Part shown: positions 34,017-44,513 of the stretch, piece after piece | How the letters are laid out: each line of letters starts with the position of its first letter | Numbering within the stretch: position 1 is the stretch's first letter | DNA from: Chenopodium formosanum | Lineage: Eukaryota > Streptophyta > Magnoliopsida > Caryophyllales > Amaranthaceae | Length of the DNA stretch: 64,000 nucleotides | NCBI GenBank assembly: GCA_024500155.1 | Contig: CM044859.1 | Coordinates: 47,290,003-47,354,002, forward strand | Direction of reading: 5' to 3' | Notes under the pieces: model-generated | What the model saw: only the letters and a program-made list of their open reading frames with translations | The model's database searches: none | What the model was told of the DNA's origin: nothing | Position numbers and translations under genes: made by a program

Positions 34017-34034
34017 TCCCCAACGGAGTCGCCA
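34017..34034 (-). other. A primer binding site
   Basis: The minus strand reads TGGCGACTCCGTTGGGGA, five bases inside the 5' LTR. It resembles the tRNA-Arg-type primer sites of Tat/Ogre elements; the tRNA identity is from memory of the lineage and not checked. Confidence 0.75.
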
Positions 34035-34039
34035 AAAAT

Positions 34040-35932
34040 TGTATGGAATATTTCAAGCATTAACCCAAGCTTGAACCCCACTGTGATCATACACTAAAGT
34101 ACGGTGGCGTCCAAAGGGAAAGAAGATAGAGCAAAAGAGTCGCCAACAAGTTTTAGGAACTTGTAAACCGTTCACGAGGCGAAGGTTACACCCCTTAACG
34201 ATCCTGGAGATCGTTTAGTCTAATAGGTCTAGAACCATGACTGGTAGTTCGGGGATGAAGGTACAAATCCAACCTAAAAGAGATTGAACCTGCCCTAATA
34301 ATAGGCCACTACTTTATTCTGATCGTATTCATGTGCGTTGTCTGACTAACATACAATCAATAGGATTAACCCTAAACATGTTTATCTATGTTTGTTGAAT
34401 ACTAATGCACAAATAAATCTATTATTGGCGATCACTTAAATTATAATCATATTAACCCTAACAAGATTATTAATTATCTTATTAAGCATGATTACAAGTA
34501 CCAATTCCCTTTAAACATGCATAAAAGGTGTGATCAAGCAATAACAATAAATATCAAGCAACATAATAATAATAATCATAAATAATAATGGTAATCATAA
34601 TGATAATAATAATAAACATAATCATGTTAAAGCATAATAATAGCAAGACCCTAGGCATGATACTAACAAGATTAATAATAAACCCTAGCATGTCACTAAA
34701 CAATAAAAATCAAAGCTTTAACCCTAACATGATATTAACATGAATATTAGGAAAGAATATAAAAGGCATCATACTTTTAATCATACTTGATATTAGGATT
34801 TTTAGTTATTACCTTAAACATGATACTAGGAAGATCAAAATACCCTAACATGACGCTAGGAATCATGATAACAACCTAAGCATGATTTCTACATCATAAT
34901 ATTAATAAAAACTATTAAAACACTTACTTGGATGCCTCGTATCTCTTTCAAATAACAAAATACAGACGTTAGTAACTTCAAGGAAAATAATAAACAAAAC
35001 AATCAAATTAAATAATTGAAAAAGGGATTTGGGACCATACCCTCAGAAATTAAAACCTTTCACGTCTAGGGCCAAGGCAACTTCGAATTAGGCTAGCTGT
35101 TTCTAGGTCATGTGAGTGCGGAATTTTGTGAAAAAAGAGAGAAAGCTTTAGCTTTGTGAGAGAATATAATTAGAGAACTAAGGAATTGATGATTGTAGAT
35201 GAGAATTGGTGATTGAAAACAAAGTTTATAAAAGGCTATTTATAGAGAAAATCAGCCAAAAAGATAGAAAATCGAACCAGAGTTCTGACGTGAAAAAACG
35301 GAGTTAGCGCTAGACGCTAACGCTAGCGCCAGGCGCTAATGCTGGCGTTAGGTGCTAATCAAGTTTTTGACGCGTTTTCTAAAATCAGATAAAATTTAAC
35401 CGTACAGGAGGATAAAAACCGTATTTTCCTTAAAAACACTATTTTATTCTGATTAAAACTCTAAAAAGTCAACAAAAGTCAATTTATCAATGCTAATTAA
35501 ATTATGAATGAAAAGAACCTTCTAAAAGAATTTAGAAGACAAAAACCATTTCTAATTGAATTAGGAATGATAAATCCATATTAGGCCCTCCCCTAGATCA
35601 TTAAGCCGCATATAAGGTTCAAACCGAGCCCAGTTTGGTAATTTGGCCATAATTTTCTCAATATACATCAGAATTGGGCTTATAATGTATCGTTGGAAAG
35701 CTCTTTTCAAGCCCCATCCAACTACACTACTATTAGACCCATATCATGAACGAACCAAACTGGATTTGCTGTTTGCTTAAAATAGGTTTTCAAAACAGAG
35801 AGAAAAAGAAAAGAAATTAAAACTATCCGCAACACTAGACTTTCTACACTTTCACTTCATTCGATTATGATTCGACGTGAAAGGTACTCATCACCGGGTT
35901 TGGTTTTGGAGAGACACAAATGGGTGTCTACA
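34040..35932 (-). repeat. A 5' LTR
   Basis: It runs from TGTATGG on the left to GTGTCTACA on the right, 1893 bp. A TATA-like box and the motif array (35303-35360) correspond to those of the 3' LTR. The middle is nearly identical to the other LTR and the flanks are diverged. Confidence 0.93.
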
Positions 35933-37800
35933 CTTATACGCCCAAGCTTATTCAAAACTACATTGACAAATATATACTCAAAAGGCGTAAACAATCCTCC
36001 CCCAATCTAAAATGAAGCATTGTCCTCAATGCTTAGAAGGAGAAAAGAATACATCAAAATATTTTTGGATTTTCATTTTCACTTTTTTTTTTCTTTTTGT
36101 AATACATTGTCCTTGCCTCTTTTAACTTTGGACGACTTTTGAACTTTGCACTTTCTTTGTCCTTGCCTTTTTATATTGGACGGCTCTTTCATTTATTTAC
36201 TTGCCATTATTTACAAAATATACACAAAACATGAACTTGCTTTCATTTTGAACTAATAACCAAACTTATACACCACAATCTCCAAAATATGAACATTTGT
36301 TTCACAAAAACCGAATATGGAACAAAAAGAAACAAAAGGCTCAAGAATCTAAAGATGTGGCTTGAAAAGAAGGGAAAATGCTCAAATGGTTAGCAAGAAG
36401 GCAAATATAAAACCAAAAGGAAAAAAAATTGAAAAGAACTATCCTAGAAAAACAAAATTTACCGCCCCGAAAAGATGTCTTTGTCCTCCCTAAATGGTTC
36501 GGTCTCGAATTCAAGAACTATGAGTCAAGTTTTAAGATTAGGTTTACAAAAGTCAAGGATCCATGCCGCTCATGCAAATATATGTAGAAGGCTTGAAAAA
36601 CAATGAACCTCACACGGATGTAGCAAAAACTCACTATTAGCATCAAATTAACCATAGGGAGCAACTAACAACATGCCACAATCAAGTAGAATCCGGCTTC
36701 ATGATCCTCTTAGTTCTAACTAACTACCTTAGCATAAATTATTTCTTAAATCAACCGAACCTAATCTCAAAATTTGCAAACCTCTATTATTTTGGAAGTG
36801 AATCATTCAAAGGAAAAAGTCAAGTGATATGGAGTCCAAATCATAAAAGAAAATAAAAGAAAAAGCCTCAAAACTATAAATAAAGCAAATAAAGGAAAAG
36901 GGAAGAACAAAGAAATAGGAGAAGCGAGAAATGAAGAAAAGAACAAGAATGCACATGTAACACATAAATCCCAATCATAATACAAGTGATCTAATGGCAA
37001 CAACACCAAAAGATCCCAAACATGGAAGGTTTTAAATACATACATCCTTGAACCATTCATCTCCCCTTTACTAATCCTAATCTAAGCAAACAAGAAAATA
37101 AAAGAAAGAAAAAGGAAAGGTCTCACCAGATAATCCATGCTTAGCCAAGAATAAAGAGTGAATATATGAGTCACCGAATAAAACTCCAAAATAGAAGCAG
37201 GACAATCATAGCCGGAAGAGAGCATAAGAAATAAAGAAAACTATATACAAAGAAAATTGTTAGTAACTTCCAAACAAAACCAAAAGTTAAGAAAAGAAAA
37301 GAAATCATAGAAAATAAAGGTGAAGAACAGAGATAGAGAAATCATCATCAGAAATAATCATCAATAAGACAGGACAGATATCACACATCATCGGCAGAAT
37401 GACAGCAGAAATCATCAGCAAATCATCAGAAGAAAAACATCATCATCAACAAATAGCAGCAGAAAGGAAATCCAAACACAAAGCCATAGAGAGCCATCAA
37501 AGCAATGGGGAATCATGTAAAGCACAAACAAATATAATAAAGCACCCCCAAGCTTACCATGAGCTACCCCCCCCCCCCCAAAGCTAAACCTAACAATAAG
37601 GCATGATAAAGCAAGACTAGAGAAAATCAAGCAAGAAGGGAAGGTAGTCGAGTCGGTCTCACTCGGCACTATGGTAAGGGGTAGACTGAGAGCTCCCCTC
37701 ACCATTATTAGAAACAACACAACGAACCACATCATCTGCAACTAAAGCACTTTTTCCTTTCGTCCTACTTTTCCTCCTAAGAAAATCTAAAGCATAGAGA
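35933..37800 (-). other. E1 internal region right of A, with a second hairpin and polypurine tract
   Basis: On the minus strand 36010-35990 reads AAGCATTG, loop AGGA, CAATGCTT, then TTTTAGATTGGGGGAGGA, with no LTR after it. With A removed, this lies about 0.85 kb upstream of the real E1 PPT. The rest is AT-rich and noncoding. A run of 13 C lies at 37567-37579. A short minus-strand frame at 37659-37800 (RRKSRTKGKSALVADD) may be the tail of a lost gag. Confidence 0.55.
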
Positions 37801-39637
37801 TGCGACAAAAGTAGGATCCATGAGATTACTAACTTCATATGGTTCGGAACCACGAAAGTAGGATCGGGGATGATTGTACGAAGTGAGTCATGGTGTCACA
37901 TTCGCCCGTATTGGCCTCTACTCGGTTCTAAAAGTGAAAAGTTATTCCTGCGATTTCAAAGGCATACAAACAAAAATTCAATTTGCTTAAAACTATTATT
38001 ATGCTAAATTGGTTGAATATTATTGCAACATATAATTTTAAAATATTGTAATCACTTCAATTAACAACAAGATTAAAAAGGAACCTAAGCTAGTTGTCAA
38101 AATTATCTTATTAGGCATGACTTTCAATTACATATTCCCTTTAAACATGCAATATGGTGATCATAATAATAAAAATAGAATAACCATGAATATTGGAAGC
38201 AATTTAAAAATAATAACGTTAGTCAAATCAAATATAAAATAACCTTATCATGATACTAGAAATATTAAAATAAAATAAGAGTAATTAAATTAATTAATTA
38301 CTCACATTCCGCACGTTCCTTTAAATTGCTACATCATAAATAAATTGTTAGTAACTTCAATTAAAAATATAAATCAAATTTAAAAAATTAAATTAAAACT
38401 AGAATTAATTTGGTCCAAACCCTCAGTTAATTCTACCTTTTCACGCCTTGGTTTAAGGACGGAACCTCGGGTTAAGTATGGACTCTTTGGAGTGCTTAAG
38501 GGAAGTATTTTGAGAAAATAGGATAGCTAGTATTTAGGCTAAAGAGGGAGAAGAGAATTATTTGATGATCAAGCTTGTTGATTATTGAAAAAGGGGAGAT
38601 ATGACCTCTATTTATAGAGAAAAAAGAAGGGTCGAAAAAACAAGATAAGATCCGAATTAAATCGGAATAAAACTCGATAGACTACAGTTTTTGCGGTTTT
38701 TTGTTTTTATCATATCTTTTGATCTAGAAATTGGAATAAGATAAATAAGATATTTTTTTTGAAATATATTAAAGTCTATTTATAACCCAATTGGAATCAG
38801 ATAAAAACATTTTTTAGAATAAAAGATATGGCCGAAATAGTGAGACGGTGTCAGTTTTTGTTAGAGTTTGACATTTTATTCATATCTTTTCCGTTGTAGC
38901 TCGGAATTTATATTATAATATATCATTGGAAAGATAATTTCAAGGTATATCCAACCTTATAAAATTTGGATAAAAACTATGAGGCATGAAAATAATATCT
39001 GTCCATATTTTAACGTCTTTCAATTCGGATAGAAATAGGATTTTCAAAAAGAAAAGTTTTATTCAATTTCAAACTCTTTATTTTTATCTTTTCAAAAAGG
39101 ATAATTAATATCTTTTAGAAACTTATAAAAGTTTCTAATTAATCCTAATTGGTTTAGGAATGGTATTAAATAATTTGGACCCTCCACATGATCATTGGGT
39201 CGTAGGTATGGTGGGCCTAGGTTCAGTTTGGGCTTAGTTTAGTATTTTGACCATAACTTATTCGTTATAACTTGGATTTGGGCTTATAATATATTATTAG
39301 AATGCTATTTTCAAGCCCCATCAAAATATTCAATAATGTGACCCAAATTATGGACCAAAATAAACTCAACTAAACGTTTTTATAAAAAGGACACGAAATG
39401 AATTATTTTAAAGGACACGAAATGAATTATTTTTGGTTTAAAGGCACGAAAAAGAGGAAAATAAGTTATGCTTTTGGAAAATTGGCTAGGAATTGGGTTT
39501 TTTTTTTATGAAATGTATTGGGATTTAATGTGGATTTAATCATTCCAAAGATTAAATAACCAACCCGACCAATAATGGCGGTGAAAGGTTGTTCATCATT
39601 GGGTTTAGTTTTAGGGAGACATTTTAAGGTGTCTACA
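37801..39637 (-). repeat. D: solo LTR related to T1 and A
   Basis: On the minus strand it begins TGTAGACACCTTAAAATGTC. It shares with T1 the phrases GATGAACAACCTTTCACCG and ATTATTGGTCGGGTT, and in U5 the GGTTCCGAACCATATGAAG region. The seven bases AGAGATG occur at both borders, consistent with a target duplication of 4-5 bp whose exact limits are ambiguous. No PBS or PPT adjoins it. Confidence 0.82.
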
Positions 39638-40093
39638 GAGATGAAAGTGAATAGCGTTCCATTAGGTCTCTATGCTTATAACATGTCCTATGTTTCAATC
39701 AACCTTAGGTATTTGAGAACGTGCACTCCCTTACTTGTTTAGAAAGATTTGCATTCATTTATGCTTGTACATTTAGAAAAATCCTTTCATGAACTTTTGT
39801 TTGCTTTTCTTGTATTTTGGTTTCTTTTTCATGCTTTGCCTTGTTTGTATTATTACAAGAGTTATAGTTTAATATCTTAGGAAACCTTTTCGAGAGCATC
39901 ACTCGTCCTCTAGGGCGATCTAGGGGTTTAAATGACTTGTCTTTAGTTGCTAAAACTGATCGTGATTCCTACGAAAGTGAGTTAGTGTATATTCTTGTCT
40001 CTTCTCTTCTTCTTGTTTGTTTGAATAAGCTCATCATTTATCTCTTGGTTTTGTTTTGCTCGAGGACAAGCATTAAGTAAGATTGGGTGTATT
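39638..40093 (+). other. E2: 3' internal end of an E1-like element, plus orientation
   Basis: It shares CGTGATTCCTACGA, TCTTAGGAAACC and TTTTGCTCGAGGACAAGC with the E1 region at 22076-22821 but on the opposite strand. It ends with a weaker purine tract (AGATTGGGTGTATT) before an LTR start at 40094. E1 and E2 therefore lie tail-outward around the D insertion. Confidence 0.65.
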
Positions 40094-40311
40094 TGATGGG
40101 TGTCATAAATGGCACCCATTTGATGGGAATTTAGGTTGTTTCTTCCTCTTTTCACAGCTTTCATGTTCAATAAATGCCTAATTTTCTGCATTAGGTCTTG
40201 GTTTTACCTTTTCCCTCTTACTTTGTAGCATTTGTGCATTTTGTTGGTTTTTCTACTCTTTCCTCCTTTAGTTTTATTTGAGGACATGCATTTGGCTAGC
40301 TTAAAGGGATT
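40094..40311 (+). repeat. E2 LTR start, 218 bp
   Basis: It begins TGATGGGTGTCATAAATGGC, with a terminal inverted repeat of 9-11 bp arms around AA. It resembles the start of B2. At 40311 a second LTR start (C) follows, so E2's LTR is truncated, invaded or chimeric here. Confidence 0.5.
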
Positions 40312-40523
40312 TGATAAGTGGTTTATTTGACCACTTATTGTGGTGAATTTAACCAAGTTTTGCTGTCATTTCCCCTCTTTCTCATCCGTTTTGTATATAA
40401 AAGCTATGTCTCGGCCTTGCCCCTCTTTGTTTGTTTTTGTCCATGTTTTGCAGGTATTATAACTCAATTTTACAAGCATTCAAAGCATGGAATGATGTTC
40501 AAGGCTTGAAAACAAAAAAAGTA

Positions 40524-40880
40524 GAGCCCGCTCCAAGAGCGGGCGCTCTATCGAAATCTGCAACATTTTGCCCCAAATCAAAACCTGTGAGGAGCGGGCG
40601 TGCTCCCTAGTTGGAGCGGGCGCTCCTAGTTGTTCTAGTACTTTCTACCTCAACTCTAAAGCAAGGAGGAGTGGGAGTGCACCCTCCTTGAAGCGGGCGC
40701 TCCTCCCCTAGCATGAAGAATCTGCCATATGCTGAGAACAGAGGAGCGGTATGTAGAGCCTTTGGAGCGGGCGCTTCTCCCTGATTATTTGAATTCTTAC
40801 TTCTAAGGCAAGCTTGAGTGAGCGCGTAACTATTTGGAGCGGGGGCTTCCGGCCTTGGAGCGGGCGCTCCGTGCTTGAAA
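40524..40880 (+). promoter_or_regulatory. GGAGCGGGCGCTCC motif array in U3 of LTR C
   Basis: Six or more copies of GGAGCGGGCGCTCC and variants (GAGCGGGCGCTCT, GGAGCGGGCGTGCTCC, GAAGCGGGCGCTCC, GGAGCGGGGGCTTCC) occur in 350 bp, ending about 40 bp before a TATA-like TACAAATAC. Intervening DNA is ordinary AT-rich sequence. Confidence 0.7.
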
Positions 40881-41876
40881 TTCGTCCTGTTTTGACAGAT
40901 TAACCTATGTAATTCGGGGAGTACAAATACTTCCTCTTGAGCTCATTTGTAAGGTAAACATCAGTAGCACATTATTTAGCATTCCCTCTTAGTTTGAAAC
41001 AATCCATTTTGATAATTTATCTTATTTTTCATCAAATTAATCATTGTAATAGTGAGTTTCAAGAATTTTACTCAAGGTTTGGCACATTATATTCAACATT
41101 TCAAGCTTCAATTAGTAATTTTTTCAACCTTTATCTACTTAATTTCTGATTTTATTTGGTATTTTCATGTTACTTGAATCTCTTTAGTACTTGATAATTT
41201 GTTGTTTGATGATAGTTCACTCAATTTTTAACCACTTTTTCCCAATTATTGAAGTAGTTACAACCCTAATCCTTGTTTGCATGTTGATTAATATGAGTTG
41301 TAGTAGTCTTCTTGCTAGGGGTTGGGTGAATCTCAACCTTTTGGGTTAGTTATGTAAATGTAGGAGAAGCATTTATGTTTGTATTGCAATTAAATTGATT
41401 GTATGAGATTGCTTGTTATTTCTTCATGATAGGATTAACTACACTTGACTTGGAGCTTGATAGCATAATATGCTTAGTTATGGAAATGTGAATTTAGTAT
41501 GTCATTACTTATTGCAATTTGATTATGTATCTTCTATTGCTAAACTAATGAGGAATCAAAGTTTGGTAGTGTGAATTGTTTTCTAATTGCATAAGGTTGA
41601 TCTTACATATAGTCCTTGCTATATCATGTCTATTTTACTCTGCGTTTGCCTAATTGCCTTAGTTGAGTGGATCCCATTGCCTAGTGTCTTTAACCCATTG
41701 AATTAGAATCATAATTAATTTATTTACTTGACGATCCCAAAAACACCGTAGACTTTGGATTAGCTTAAGTGTTAAGATCCTTAGCAACCATATCTTGTTC
41801 CTTCTGGACCGAACTCTTACTTATCATTATGCTTGGTTTTTAGGATGCTTATTTATAAGTGTGTTTGATTGAGTGT

Positions 41877-44479
41877 TGATCGGGATTAAATAGGTCGTTA
41901 AACTATTAACCCTAATCAAATTAATTATTTATAATGCTTAAACTTACACTAAACTAGTTAGTGGCAAGTAAAGGGTCGAACCACTAAGGAAGCTCACTCG
42001 TCCAACATCAATATCACTAATGCAAGAGTAAGGAGGGGAAATGTTTTTGTTGATATATTGGATAAAAAGCCCTAAAACTACGAATAAGCAAAGATAAAGA
42101 TGAGTAAAATCAAGAAAGAACAACGCTAGGGATACGGGGGTGTCAAACATGACTAGAAAGAGGGAAATAATGATAGTTATCAAGAAGAACATGCCAAAGA
42201 ACACAAGATCCTACCTAAACAATTCATTCTCATGCAATAGTCTAGGCAAAACAATGAAAGAAGTCCATGCTAATAAGGATCATTCTCATGCATCCTATTA
42301 GACACAAGCAAATCAAGAGAATAAAGAAACACAATTCATAAAACTCAATTTTAACAACTCATTCTCATGCAATCATTAAAATAGAGGTGATCTTAATCTA
42401 GTTCAAATCACTTTCATGCATTTAAACTACAGGGAAATCAAATAAAGTGTAACAATAATCTCAAGCCATCAAAAATCATATCTTTCATCAATTTAAGGCA
42501 TGTATTCAATCCAACCATCATCATTCATCCAACATTCAACACATATTTTCCACCCCCTTCCCCTAGCTAAGAAATTAGCTTAGAGAAGAGAGATTAAACA
42601 TAATAGCAAAACCAAAAATAAATTCAAGAAACACAAAACAAAACATGATTAAGAACAATGAAAACAATAATAAATAGATAAACTAAAAGGATAACAAAAA
42701 TAAGCAACAATAAAGCAAATAAATAAAGCTAAAGGAAAGGATTAGAGATTACTAGAGAGAGGATTAATGAAAGATGAAAACTTGAAGGAATTGCTTGATT
42801 GGAAATTAAACTTGACCAAAATTGATTACTTGGAAGAAAATTGAGCAATAATCTACTTTATCTCTCTAAAAACTATCTAATCTAACCCTAAGAGAGAGAA
42901 GCTCTCCTAAAACTAACTAAAAAATTAGAATAATGGATTCCCTCTAATTACCCCAAAAATGGGTATTTATACAAAGCTCATAAAACTAAGAAAAATAAAA
43001 GAAATAAAAGAATGAGAAAATAAGGAAAAACAAAAGAAAAATAAAAGAGAAAGGAAATAAGAAAAGGAAAAGGAAAATATAAAAAGAATTAAGAAAATAA
43101 AATAAAATAAAAGAAAAAGAAATTAAAATAAACCCACAAATCCCCTAAAACCTCAGACCCGATTTCCCCTTCCTATTCATTTTTGGCTGCTCTGATTCGC
43201 ATCACCTCCACCCCCCATCATCTCGTGCTGCTCTACTTCATCATTCACGCATCATCAATTATCATCTTCACAACCGTTCATCAACATCATCATCATCTAG
43301 CATTAAATCGTGGCCATCCAAATTTCATTAAAATCACGTGAAAAGCTCGTGATCGACCCACAATTGCGCGCCCGCATAAACATCGCACAAAGGTCGCGCA
43401 AATGCTACTGTATCATTCTGTTCTTTGGAGTCCAATTGTGTGCGCCTTTTGACAGAGATGTGCGCCCGCGGTGGTCTGGGTTGCTGCAATTTCAAATTCG
43501 GGCCAATTGATTACGGTTTGGTGATGCGGGGATGAGTTGGGACAAATCGTGGCTGCTGTAATTGGGGTTGTTGGTGAGTGTATGACGGTGGCTGGGACTC
43601 GAATTGGGAGTTGGCGGTGGTGATTGCTGGTGGTTGTTGTTATTGTTGTGGCTTGTGGTGTGAGAATTGCGTGGTGGTTGATTGTGAGCTGAGGGAGCAG
43701 GGGAGGTGATGTTGGTGTTGTTGTTGTTGTGTTCGCTGCTGTTGCTGCTGTTGTTGTTGGTGGTTGTTGTTGATGTTGGTTGCGGTGGATGTGGGCTGCG
43801 AGTGCTGGTGGTTTTTTCGTGGGTTTGGTTGGAGTTGTGGGTGTGTTGCGTGGGTGATGATTAAGGGCAACAGTGGTGGAGCTGGTGGTTGTTGTTGTTG
43901 TGTTGTGGTGTAGGGTAAGGTGAGGTGTGTGGTGAAGGATAAGAGGTGGGCAACTAGGTGGGCAGCAGCTAGGGGGTGACGTTTTGTGCCTCGACCCTTG
44001 ACCTCCGAACACAAATAATGACTTTGAAAACCGGAACACCTACAACCAAAAACACGAGGGTATTACCACGAGATAAAATAAAATAAAATAAAGAAAAATA
44101 AAGTAGAATAAAATAAGATAAATAAAGTAAAATAAAATAAAATAAAATAAAATGCTAAAACTAAAGAAATAATAAAATTAAATGAAATAAAATAAAATAA
44201 AATACGAAACTAAAATAAATAAGAAAACGAGATAAAAAGAGAAATTATTAAAAATAAAAACTAACGACTTAAACTACAAACATTAAAAGAAAGAAAAATA
44301 AAATAAAACACGAAAATAAACTAAAAACTATAGAAAATTACAAATATACTCAAAATAAAGATAAAAAACGAGAATAATAAAATAATAGAAATAAAGGATA
44401 TAAAAAGTGAAATTATTGGAAAATAAGCCGGAATACGACTCAATGAACACCCTAAAAGTGACATAAAAGTCACTTATCA
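41877..44479 (-). repeat. B4: solo LTR inside LTR C, TSD AGTGT
   Basis: It is flanked by AGTGT at 41872-41876 and 44480-44484. On the minus strand it begins TGATAAGTGACTTTTATGTC. It carries four GCATGAGAATGA-type words in U5 and a TATA-type box near 42964. A GCGCGCCCGC block lies at 43360-43480, next to a GGT/GTT-rich stretch with GCAGGGGAG. (AAAAT)n-like DNA lies at 44050-44180. Confidence 0.95.
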
Positions 44480-44513
44480 AGTGTGAAATGTGCGACAGTT
44501 CTAACGCCCATCA

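Larger units (their letters stand above)
22822..35932 (-). mobile_element. A: non-autonomous Tat-type LTR retrotransposon with gag only, TSD CTTAT
   Basis: A complete structure is visible: 5' LTR 34040-35932, PBS 34017-34034, leader, degenerate gag, tandem repeats, PPT 24735-24750 and 3' LTR 22822-24734. CTTAT is duplicated at 22817-22821 and 35933-35937. No RT, RNase H, integrase or protease is found, so it would need enzymes in trans. The PPT, about 130 bp before it and the LTR tips resemble T1, so a T1-like Tat element is the likely helper (inference). Solo LTR B3 is nested in its gag. Confidence 0.9.
40312..44513 (+). repeat. LTR C, plus orientation, interrupted by B4
   Basis: It starts TGATAAGTGGTTTATTTGAC with perfect 9-bp terminal arms, preceded by TTTGAGGACATGC and AAAGGGATT, a weak hairpin/PPT context. 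With B4 removed it is about 1.6 kb and probably ends at CGCCCATCA (44513). No PBS follows, and no clear TSD is seen (GGATT left, AGTGA right). The motif array and a TACAAATAC box (about 40920) lie in U3. Confidence 0.6.
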
